Origin: Balanoglossus misakiensis
Lineage: Eukaryota > Hemichordata
Length of the DNA stretch: 64,000 nucleotides
Assembly: GCA_040954595.2 (NCBI GenBank)
Contig: CM082598.2
Coordinates: 5,084,001 to 5,148,000, forward strand
Direction: 5' to 3'
The translations under genes and the position numbers were made by a program. This document shows, one piece after another, positions 12,320 to 22,708 of the stretch. Each line of letters opens with the position of its first letter. Position 1 is the first letter of the stretch. Below the pieces are notes generated by a model that saw only the letters and a list, made by a program, of their open reading frames with translations, ran no database searches and was not told where the DNA came from.

Positions 12320-13647
12320 CGACCATCATCATCACTTGTAATCAAAGCCAACTCACCTCTGTAATCAACACATCTGGCACATGTGCAGTGATCAGCAGTA
12401 TTGCCACACCACCCCAAAGAAGAACAGCAATGGTTCATTCCACCAGGATTGCATTCTGCTGGGCTACCATCTTCTAGGGGAAACTTTGCTCCGCATCGAA
12501 GGTCATCTCGCCATTTCCTGGAATCTAATTGAACATGATATGTAGGCAAAGAAAGCGTAAATTATTTTTCCAGTTTCCCAATGCTATGTTTCCAATCAAA
12601 AGTGAAAAAAGTATTCCGCTAATTCCAAAATTCATAAAGTTTCTTCAAATTGAACTTGACTAAACAATAAGTTTGTGTCTGATTAAATTAGAACTTGAAT
12701 ATGTGCCTATTGAGTAATTTACTTTCAAATTGCTATAAAGAAATCAAAATCTGAGAAAACAGAAAATGAATACATGGACATACCGCAAACGCCATCATTT
12801 CTTTCAGAAACATCGCCCACAATGTTGAGACCAGATATATCCCAAGCAAAGACGTCACCAGCTGCAGAGCAGTCATGTGCCACTTGAGAAATTTCTTCGT
12901 CACTCAGAACACGGGACCACAAGTTGAATCCCGTGATATGACCAACCAGGGCTTGATTTGAGTCTAGTCCACCTCCAACGGAGTCTTGCTCCTGTCCCAA
13001 GGCCCAACTTCCTCCACCAGTAATCGTTCGGCCGCTGCTCATACCAGAACCAGACTTATACAATTCACCGTTATCATAATACTGCCAGACACCGCCACTG
13101 GAAGACCACGTGAGACACACGTGATGCCATTGCCCATCATTAACCTTCAGCCCAGATCCCTGCTTGTTGTCTCCTTTGACATAGATATACAAGCTTCGTG
13201 GGTCGAACATGAGAAATTCATTGTCCTGACCCGAAACAGCATAGGATACAAGAGCTGCTTGTCTCGCATCACTTGTCTTTACCCACAGACATGACGTCAA
13301 TGCAGACAATGATGGAATTGGTTTCTTCACAGTAACCATGGTATTCGGGCTCTCTAAATCCAATGTTTTGCCATCTGTAATTAAGAAATATTGACATTGA
13401 GAACCATCTAACTAATACATTTTATTGTCTTACTTTACAAAGAGAAAATGTAAGCATCCATCATAAATGAGATAGCGGAATTTAATCGAAGAATATCTGA
13501 GGAAAATTAAGAATATATTTCAGACGGTTACTATACCGTTCTCCTATGTTAGGCCTTTGCCATGATATCATTATAATCTGGACACTTACCTTCAGCATAG
13601 GATACGCTGCATAGCGCAGCAACGCTCAAAATTGCCAACAAGCGCAT
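7823..13647 (-). CDS. Secreted multi-lectin: pentraxin x3, hevein-like x2, fucolectin (F5/8-type) domain
   Basis: Ten exons: 13647-13590, 13374-12784, 12524-12357, 11977-11390, 11136-10969, 10635-10048, 9608-9507, 9095-9069, 8725-8483, 8046-7823. They sum to 919 codons (918 aa) in one open frame, and all nine introns are phase 1. Order: signal peptide MRLLAILSVAALCSVSYA; pentraxin 1; 8-Cys hevein-like domain (NHCCSSLGWCGNTADHC); pentraxin 2; hevein-like domain; pentraxin 3; Pro/Thr linker; fucolectin/tachylectin-4 domain (AVDGNKNSD, PWWRMDLG, VITNRQDCC, GRYVSIQL, LCEVEV). Each pentraxin has the HHVCLTWSS signature, QDNE, and GQEQDSVGGGLDSNQ, matching CRP calcium-site residues. It is probably an extracellular calcium-dependent pattern-recognition lectin able to engage several glycan types; that role is inferred. 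Pentraxins 2 and 3 are almost identical. Confidence 0.88.
9630..9890. repeat. Local tandem duplication in lectin intron 6
   Basis: Two diverged copies of about 130 bp share TAAATCAGCATATTCTTA, GTATTAAGGTAGTACA and ATTTGATCATGGCAACTTTA. It is intronic and non-coding. Confidence 0.65.
10708..10945. repeat. Compound ATC/ACC/ACA microsatellite in lectin intron
   Basis: A long (ATC)n array passes into (ACC)n and then (ACA)n inside the intron before pentraxin 3. The poly-Asp, poly-Gly and poly-Val ORFs over it are artefacts. The matching intron of the preceding repeat unit carries the same compound array (12050-12333). Confidence 0.9.
12050..12333. repeat. Compound ATC/ACC/ACA microsatellite in lectin intron (paralogous unit)
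   Basis: The order of motifs and flanking sequence are as at 10708-10945, but the ATC and ACA arrays are longer and the ACC array shorter. It sits in the intron between the first hevein-like exon and pentraxin exon 2. Confidence 0.9.
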
Positions 13648-13693
13648 GATGAAGACAATCCCGTAAACTTCAGAGAGAATGGCGTCTATCAGC

Positions 13694-13700
13694 TATTTAT
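13694..13700 (-). promoter_or_regulatory. Candidate TATA-like element of the lectin gene
   Basis: ATAAATA on the minus strand (context CAATAAATAGCTG), 47 bases upstream of the initiator ATG at 13647. This would leave a short 5' UTR, as in many secreted-protein genes. Position and sequence only. Confidence 0.35.
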
Positions 13701-16700
13701 TGATTTTTTTTGCAACAGGTGGTGCATGTATTCTGAATGTCATCATTAGGGTCCTATTTGTTTACCAGAACAAATCCATGACTTTGTCGCGTGATCTACC
13801 ATTCAATTGAATTGAGCGTTTCTTGAATTTTTATTACACGGACTTTAATTAGTTTGTTTCTTATACTAGCCATATGTTACAACCATATATTAATTGAGCG
13901 TGCTTTAGCATTCATGTGACGCAAAATGTGAAAATTAGCAATCAACTGTCTTTCAATACAACTTTTCTCTATAGTGTATCGTTATGAAGTCGATATCTTT
14001 AGCAAGTTTCTTGCAGTTTGCTTGGTAAAAGAAGACGACCTTATATTCACTGGACTACTTGTATGACTGGATGAATAACGTTAGTGGTATTCATTACTTC
14101 TCTAAAATGCAGAACACTTAGAATTTGCTTCTGTACCTTCTTTTTTTGCAGGCTGACACCATATTTCGTCCTTGGAGATTTCAACACATTTTCCACCATA
14201 TCGCAACTGTATTTTTCATATAGGCGACCATATTTGTGTGTGAAGCACCTTTGTATTTTTGCCATAATTATATCATACATGACCCCCATATTGATATCTG
14301 ATCAAAATGTTGACACTAGACTGCAAGCCATTGTAAGTTGACACATTCTCAAGAGATATGCTGTATTCTCTCCCGGGGATGAAGGGGGGGGGGGGGGTCT
14401 TGACAATGACTAATTGAGCAAACACCTGGAACTTCATTAACAACAATAGTGTGATCAGTGAGTGATACAGATGTCATGATGACGTCAGCACGTTACGAAT
14501 ACATTGTTAAAACGCCATATGGAATGACATTTTCTCAACGCGTATCTACACGCCAAATACCAAGACCACATACATACATACATACATACATACATACATA
14601 CATACATACATACATACATACATACATACATACATACATACATACATACATACATACATACATACATACATACACACACACATACATAGTACATACATAC
14701 ATACATACATACATACATACATACATACATACATACATACATACATACATACATACATACATACATACATACATACATACATACATACATACATACATAC
14801 ATACATACATACATACATACATACATACATACATACATACATACATACATACATACAAATAGACAGACACACAGTCAGAGACGTATACAGGGCACGGATG
14901 CTGATTGACCACCTAAGTTCTCACTAGTATACATACATATACCAAAGGCAGTGGATGGACATGCATACCGATAGATAGGTGTCTTAATAGAGGAAGAGAC
15001 ACCCACAGATTTGTATCACACACAACATGCATGATTGGAGCTAAAGGGTAGCTTGATGCCTTCAACACTGAAGTATTTGCAGTGGATTTGAAAACGAAAT
15101 CATCCACTGTAATGTGACGACTGTGAGGCAACGTGAATAGAATCAAGAACACAGACCAGCTGTTCAGTCGCTGATCAGCACACATGTATACAATTAGTTG
15201 TATTCATCGATCATTCATCAAATTATCTGCAAAGGCGAGGAGGAATTCCCAACGGATAGAAACTAAATGTATTTTTTTCTCCAATGGCAGAAAGATGTGT
15301 TTATTGTTAAAATTCCACTTAAATCAAGGAGAGGAGAGAATACGCTTGTAAAACAATTGATATCCGATTTTATTCAAGTCATGATATCCTAAAGCAATAT
15401 TGCCTTCAAACACTTAGCGAATACAGCAAAACCAGTTACAATGCTTCGGCAAACCATCGCCATTATTCCGGTTGTCATCACTGCCAATACTAAACATCCT
15501 AGCCAAAATTCAAGTTCAGCTTTACTACTTCAGATCAAGCACTCAGTTGAGTGGGAAAAGTCCAAATTTTCGGTTTTAAATACACAAGAAGGAAAATCAA
15601 CAAATAAATAACCTGTGTTCAAATTCTCTTTTCTGTTTGTGTAAACTTATATGAACACAACTCCGCCAGAAACAATGCGGATAAGTAGTGGTTACACATT
15701 GTCAGAGATCCATCTAAGGCCAACAGCGCCCTCACATTAACTGACGCAAACTGGACACGACAAAGTAATGCACTGCCATAGGAGTACATTATTGAAATGG
15801 CAATTTTTGGCACAAAAATTAACATTGCACTAAGAATGGCCGCATTTTTGGTTTTAGTTTTCAACCAAGTTCAAAACAAGGGGGAAATTAACCATTGAAC
15901 GAAGCTATTACCTTTAAATGGGCGGCAACAGCAGCCTTTCGCCGCAGACGAGCAATTAGGCAAATTTCTGGACGTTTCATTATGCATTCACACGCGCATG
16001 CGTGCTTGTCCTTCACTGCGTTTAAATCATTAAAAACGTGCACGCTACAAGAACTCCCATTTGCAGTACATGTTTTTTGACTTCATTTGAACCAAGTTGC
16101 GAAATAAATTATCTTCATGTCTACGTCTTTTTCAAAGTCAAGCAGGAACAGTTTGCTCTGATTACAGAGCGTTTCAAAGGTCGATTCTGCGACACAAAAT
16201 TCAAGTGACTCAACACAATTAACGACTCTAAAAACTATTTCAGGCGTATTCATGATGGGTTCTGGTAATGCCCAACAATGGTAAAATACCTTGCCTCAAA
16301 ACTGTTGTTGTGAACTCGACTCTAAGATAACACAATTTCAGTCACTTTCAAAAGATGGATTTTGGAAATACCCTACAGTGATAAAATGACTGGCCCCTAA
16401 AGACTTATTTCAGTACTGCTGTGCTGAACTCGGAACGCAATCGTTTCGCTTGTGTCTACTACATCACAGTCCTCTATCATAGGACTGTAACTACACGTAG
16501 TATAATGTAATCTTTCCGATACCGCCCTCCGCGGTAGTAGTGGGCACTTCTTTTATTTCAGGTCGCGGGTCGATCGCGATCTTCATTCCGAGCGGCAGAA
16601 GCAAAGCATTGTGGACGTTTGACAGCTGTACTATCATTTCAGTGTCCAGCCTCACAGAAACGTGTTTTAAATAAAATGTGAACCCCCCACTGCATGTGGT

Positions 16701-16766
16701 CGCTTCAGATTATGCAGGTGGCAAATTCATATATTTATACTATAATATAACTAAACCCAGTTCATC
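13701..16766. other. Intergenic region, no gene recognised
   Basis: This lies between the lectin promoter and the 3' end of SLC10-B. Apart from the ACAT array at 14566-14857 and a short G-run near 14387, I see only AT-rich unique DNA with short non-conserved ORFs. Confidence 0.55.
14566..14857. repeat. (ACAT)n microsatellite
   Basis: Almost pure tetranucleotide array with one short interruption near 14672-14692. The Tyr-Ile-His-Thr and Met-Tyr-Val-Cys ORFs on both strands are artefacts. Confidence 0.98.
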
Positions 16767-19700
16767 TCAGACACTGGATTCGTTAAAATTCGTCGCGCAG
16801 TACATTTGGTCTCTTAGTGCGAATTCTTCCTTGATTTCAGCTTTCGAATATGCATAATCGTTCGAGATATCGCCGTTTGATATCGAAATGTTGCACTTTT
16901 TGAGTTCATCTTCATCGTCAACAGAATCATCGTCATCGTCACCACCATCATTGTCGCCATCATCTTCGGTTTGGTCTTTTATCGATTTCTTCGTTTTGGT
17001 TGGCTCCCTGGGCACTAGTTTGATCTGCAAGGTGTACTTGGACCACACCTTTCTGTAGAAGACGGCTAGCGGCACGGCGATCAGCACGAAGAGCGACTGC
17101 ACCAGGGTGTAAATCGCCGGAAACACCTTCACCATGGGACCGGCGTCGCGGAAGGATAGGGCCATCACGGTCAGCGCCACGGCCACGTTCTGCATGCCCG
17201 TCTCGATGCCCACGGTGCGGCGCTGCGGCGGTGCCATCTTGCAGAGGCGCGCGAACAGGTAGCTCAGGCCGAACCCGAAGAAGGGCAGCATGAACGCTGC
17301 CAGCCACAGTTGCCATGGCGCCCGGTAAGGCGCGGTGGAAATGATGCCTTGCAGAGACAGACTGACGACAATGCCAAGAAGGCCCAAAATCCCACCAACC
17401 TGTCAAAAATTTAGAAAAAAGAATTATTACTCCATAAATTTAGCATAAAGTGACAAAAGCTAAGTTTGAAGTTGAACTGACTGCATCTGGGTCGGTCGAA
17501 AACGGAAGTTTTACTGACTAATTGAACCTGACTACTCAATACTATAAAATATCACTACGCACCCGGCTGACGACCCCAGCTCTCTTCTCCCACCGATATC
17601 GGATAAACATCCCAACAACCACCGGCAGGAGGATGGTAACCAAGGAGATGATGATGTCCATATATGGGATGGCCGGGACGCCCGCGTGGCGGACCCAGCT
17701 CCTGCTGTAGACGAACAGACACAGGGGCATCATGCCGAACGCCAGGAACGTGGAGAACGTCGTCATACATATACTGTCAGAATGAAAGAACATGTATTGA
17801 GTTAGACGTATAGATACAGAATTAGAATGGATGCTATCACATTTGCAGAAAACCAGTTCATCTCAAGTAATATCCGTGCATTTTGATATCTGTAACGTTT
17901 TAACATCATTAGTAGCTCGTGGGAATTATTGTTTTCTTATGTGTAAACCTAAGTCTGAAATAACATATAAAAAATATTGCAAAAAAAGATTAGGATTGTG
18001 TTATATATAGTAGATGAATAATAGTAATGTATTTATACATATGATATATGTGTGGGTGTGTGTGTGTTTGTATGCACGTATACGCTTTCAAAAAGAATCA
18101 TGATGCAACACTTTGGTTTTTGATCGACGGTATGTAGTGGTTAGTTTGAAGAAACCTTTTGACGAAAGAAAAAATACTGCCTTGTGAAATTAATTAAAGG
18201 ACACGCCAGCAGCTGTGTTTCAGCAGGACACTTTTAAATTTGCACGTCCCCTACTGTGATTTGACCTTCACGTGTCAAGGGCAGCCGTGACCCGGCCCGG
18301 GTGAACTTGAAGAAACATTAACATCAATTTTCGCCAGCATGATTATTTTGACGGAAAAACACAAAATAATAGTACAGGTCTAATTTTGAGTGATTTGTTG
18401 ACATGACTTTTCTCGAAATTTCAAGTGTGAGACGCGATCGTATTGGCATAGTTGCGTGTAACATGACAGTTATTATTTTATGAAGGACGAGAATTTCGCT
18501 CAAAGTGACGATCAACAGCGATCTCTTCCGTTTGTGGTCAAGGTAATCTATTCACTCCGAGTTATCGGGGAATAAAAACACTCACGTTGCAACAAGAACT
18601 GGCCTTATCGAGTTACACGTTTCCAGAAAACGAACTTCCTTTTTTCAAAATAAACATTTGCACGGCTTTGTACGAGTACTTAGAAATTAAGCACGACATC
18701 CTTATATAAATTACCAGCCGAAACACGGTCGAAAGTGTTTACGCGGTAGAAATATGCCTAGTCAATTTTACTTGCGAACAAGTTGTGGGTAAATTGTCGA
18801 TTATGGGCAGAAACTTTGCTCTGAAAATTTTAATCACGTTTGGGGCTATATGGTAAAATGATGATTCATGTTACCGAATTTGCCCGATTATGAGCTATTT
18901 AAAAAAAAAATACACAATTACTTAAATATGTTATGAAGAACATGTATAAACACGTAACATACAATAGTTTATGGCAAAAATCGTGTAGGCCTAAGTACTG
19001 TGATCGGAATGTATAATCATGAAATATACACCGTCAACTGACTGTTGGATCTGAAATATGTTCCGAGGAGATGGACAAAATTATTTTTAGTAATAGTGGA
19101 AAGATTGTGTTTTGATGATAAACTCGCATTTTTGATCAGATCTACACGCAAAACACGTCATGATGACGTATTTACAGAAAAACACGTTAGCCATGGCACG
19201 TATTTTATATACATGGCACGTATTTTATATTATTATTTACAGGAAGTGAAATTTTCCGAGGATGATGCAAGATACGGCGAGTGTGAGTGGGCGTAGGGAC
19301 GGGTGGGATTTGTTCATACGTACACGTGTAAGTTGTCGAGTGGACAGATTTTCTATTCCATCCGTGTTTTTGCCAAAATCTAAACAAAGGGTCGTGGTTT
19401 CTGGAATGAATAGGGAAACTGGGCTGGGTTTCCGCTGGGTGTTCAGCGTGCGTTCTTTAGAAACGCGTCCGTGACGGTCCGAAAAAAAAAACCGCAACGC
19501 CCTATATGTGTGATGCAAGGAGTAGGAACGTACGTATGCAGGCGCGGCCTACACTATCAGTCACGCCGGGTTACAGGCCTTCGCGACCCCGCTACTGAGA
19601 CAATTACGGGCACGTCGCAACGTAGTAGAACGCCAAGTATACACTAAGGTCACTTCGGCCCCTGACACTGCGGACGAAGGTCAAAAAACGGAGCCACTCT

Positions 19701-21091
19701 ACCGGCAAAGAGCGATACAAGTTACTACGTACAACTGAAGGACATAATTTATGAAGCGCGGTTGTCCTAGCAACAGGGATGACAGCTGCGCGCGCGTTAC
19801 TCTATAACGCATTTCACGTGATGAACGGTGCTGGGAATATTCCCATACAGTTATCTTATAGTATTTCGGCTTCCCCATTATTTCCGCTGTCAACTGACCT
19901 CTGAGCTCATTTTCAAGTGAATGGGCCAAACATTCCACTCAACGTGTCGAGAAAACGCGCGGACCCATATTCTATTTCTGAAATCACATAAAATATTTCC
20001 CACTTATTTCCACTGAAGGCGATAGTTGGTTGACATATGCACCGGCCGGCCGGCCTCACTCCCACACTTCAATTGAATTCATTCATTCACGGATTCTGCC
20101 CAAGTCACGTGAGCCACGGAAACTTCCATCACGATAAATGCTTCGCTAGCAACCATTCCGCAATGCGGAAAATTCCCAAATAATTAGTATGTATATCGCT
20201 GTCTAAGTTTCATAAAATGCTACCAACGTTTATTTCCTACGCTGCTCGTTTTAAAAATGAGCAAGTTAATGCCAATCTGGCTCGCGTTTTCAATTTGTAA
20301 ACCAAAGTGTGCACGGTCAAGTTACTATTAAGCAGGTCTTGCTTGACAACGCTGAACGCGCTTGCTGTCGGACGGAAAATACCCATGCCACTCCATTGTG
20401 ATGTAAAGTAGGTTGAGACGCGTGTACCGTGAAAAAAAATCAATTGAAAAGTGGCGTGTCTTGTAGGTCAATAAAATTTACGCGGCTGAAATATATCAAA
20501 CGACAAGATTTTTGAATTCTCAACTGTATATAGTCAGAATTTGAGTGAAATATATTTGTATATATTCACAGTTGATGATTGAATCGTTAATGTGTATTTT
20601 GGGGGAAAATTGGATTTCTATAAAAGTGAATAAAAATAGACAAACCTGAGTGAGACATCGCCTTTGACCCAGTAAGTTAGAAGGTTTGAAGCTAGACCGC
20701 CAGGGCTACAAGAGACTACCAACATGCCAATGGCATAAGCGGGATGGAGTTGTAGAATATGAGCAACGGTGAATGAGCTCAGCGGCAGAATGCCGTACTG
20801 GCAGAACACCCCGATTAGGATACCCCACGGGCGACGCATGTGACTCCACAGTTCTTTGAGGGTGACGGCGCAACCCATGCCGATCATCATCGACGCCGAT
20901 ATGATCGTCAGCACGATCTGGTTCGCCAGACGCAGCTTCGCCACCCGCGGCGAGACGAACATCCCGCCGTACAGATCGCCGTCGCCCGTTCCGTTCACCG
21001 TCGCGTTAATTGAAGTGTTCGTGGCGAGCATCTCGCTCAGGTCCTGGTAGGATTCCATCGCTGTAGTATTCGACATTACACTGTTATCCAT
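16767..21091 (-). CDS. SLC10-family sodium/bile-acid cotransporter-like protein (copy B)
   Basis: Exons 21091-20646, 17773-17563 and 17399-16767 give 429 aa. Introns are phase 2 and phase 0, exactly as in copy A, and the middle exon is 211 nt in both. The protein has several extracellular N-terminal sequons (NTS, NAT, NGT), then GMGCAVTL, QYGILPL, CSPGGLASNLLTY, MTTFSTFLAFGMMPL and GIETGMQNVAVALTVMAL, so the sodium-site Glu and Gln are kept. The cytosolic tail is much more acidic than in copy A (a run rich in Asp/Glu around residues 375-395). It is a Na+-coupled organic-anion symporter by family; the substrate is unknown. The second intron donor is GTGCGT, weaker than in copy A. Intron 1 (17774-20645) is 2.9 kb and holds nothing I recognise. 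Copies A and B are tandem paralogues separated by the lectin gene. Confidence 0.9.
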
Positions 21092-22708
21092 ACTAGATGC
21101 CGGTTTTTATCATCTGACTAGGTGATCCTGACTCGAAAGAAATCCTCGATCAGCTTCGCGCGCTGCTTGTCGGCAGAATGTCGTGATCTAAATGAGAAAC
21201 GGCAAAGGGAACCCCGCGTCTGACGTCACGTCTCGTATTTGCATACCACTGTAACGGTTGACGTGTTTCTGTGTGAACGGGTACGGTGGGCGGGAACTCG
21301 CAAACACATAATAACTATTGTCAGAAAGTGAGGGATTCTATTCTAAGTACGAACAGCTATGTTGCGTAAAAGCGGCAGGGATTATCGATTAGAAACCCTT
21401 TATAAAACGCGCAACAGTGACGAATAAACAATGGCAATTATGTCATACTGAGAATACAGAAGACCGACATTATGATTTATGTAAATGTGGATTTCATTGT
21501 AAATGCGGATTTAAGTGAAACCTTATTTTCTGAGTAAATACTGATTTTAGGAAGTATGGAAACCCAATATTGTCCAAAAGTATGCGTTCAAAATTGCAGA
21601 TATTAAAATGCATTGTTTTTTTTATCTAACCAGTCGTCTGAAAGGTTTTACTTCAAAATGGTACATACATGACATAGTTGAGATGAAAAGCACTTGATAA
21701 TCACGAAAACGAAGATGTGGTCGCCAACGTGATTCGGTGATTGTAGCCGGGGTGCGGGGATGGGGCTACTCGTACTCTATTTACACAGGGCCAAGTTCAA
21801 AACGTCAACCCATGTATACGCCTACAATTGACCCATTGCTGGGTCACACCTTTCTGTAAGTACCCCGGGGTTTGTTGGTGACCTCGATTTGTCTTTTGGC
21901 TATTTTGTACATGTACGCAACGCCGTTTCAGCACGTGAACGATGTGCACACCTTATCGGACCTGATGTAGGTCATGTCAGTGGTTCGAGACCCAAGCATA
22001 TACTTAGTATATATCATGTCATGTAGAAGTCTACGCTACTGTTGGCTCCTTCGTTCATTCTAAAAAGTACTATATGAGGTATTTGTGGATGAATTGTGAT
22101 GTTTATTAACAAACAACGCAGCGAGACGACCCCCTAACTTTAAGCAACATTCTAAGTTACCAAGTACTCCGCTTGTAGTCTAGCCGGTATGTGTGCATGT
22201 ATAACGGCCATTGTTATTGTTGACGTAGTCCCGGACTGGAATTAAGACTTTGCTTAATAACAATGCTGACTATAGACTTATACATGTATGTTGTCTTGAT
22301 TTGCTAAATTCGGGGCATTTCATCATCTTTCAGAAATTTGAACATTCATTCATTGCACATCCCTTATCTAAAGAGCGTTTATAATCAACAAATATACAAA
22401 TGAACACCATAAACTCGGAATATTTGATTAGATTTGACACAGGAAAACTTAAAACCAATTATCACTATTAAAATATGTAGCATTTAAATTGCTGACGGCC
22501 TAAATAATTCCGAACTATACAAGGTAGTGTGGGGATAATGGAATGGTACATCGAGGATACTGCGCATGAGCAGGCAAAGAGTATCCGTCTGATATTCAGT
22601 GACGTCATCTGATATGACATGTTATTGTTGCTACATTTTCTAACACTAGCATGTATATCATAATTTCTGACAGTCTCTTGAAGTTCATATTGCACCCTTG
22701 TTCTCTGT
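21092..22708. other. Intergenic region, no gene recognised
   Basis: Between the 5' end of SLC10-B and the stop codon of the KY-like gene. No exon-like stretch was found. A minus-strand AATAAA at 22107-22102 could serve the KY-like gene but is about 600 bases from its stop. Confidence 0.5.

Noticed and set aside
10672-12549. Poly-Asp, poly-Gly, poly-Val ORFs next to the hevein-like exons
   Set aside because: They arise from ATC/ACC/ACA arrays read past the exon donors at 10969 and 12357. The hevein exons end at AGAG|GTGAGT.
14458-14912. Long ORFs of repeated Tyr-Ile-His-Thr or Met-Tyr-Val-Cys (also at 38.2-38.7, 41.2-41.5, 43.0-43.6 and 44.6-44.9 kb)
   Set aside because: They are translations of tetranucleotide microsatellites. 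A 4-base unit lacks stops in most frames, so the ORFs are automatic.
21960-22000. tRNA-like B-box resemblance (GGTTCGAGACCC)
   Set aside because: No matching A box or cloverleaf could be drawn around it.
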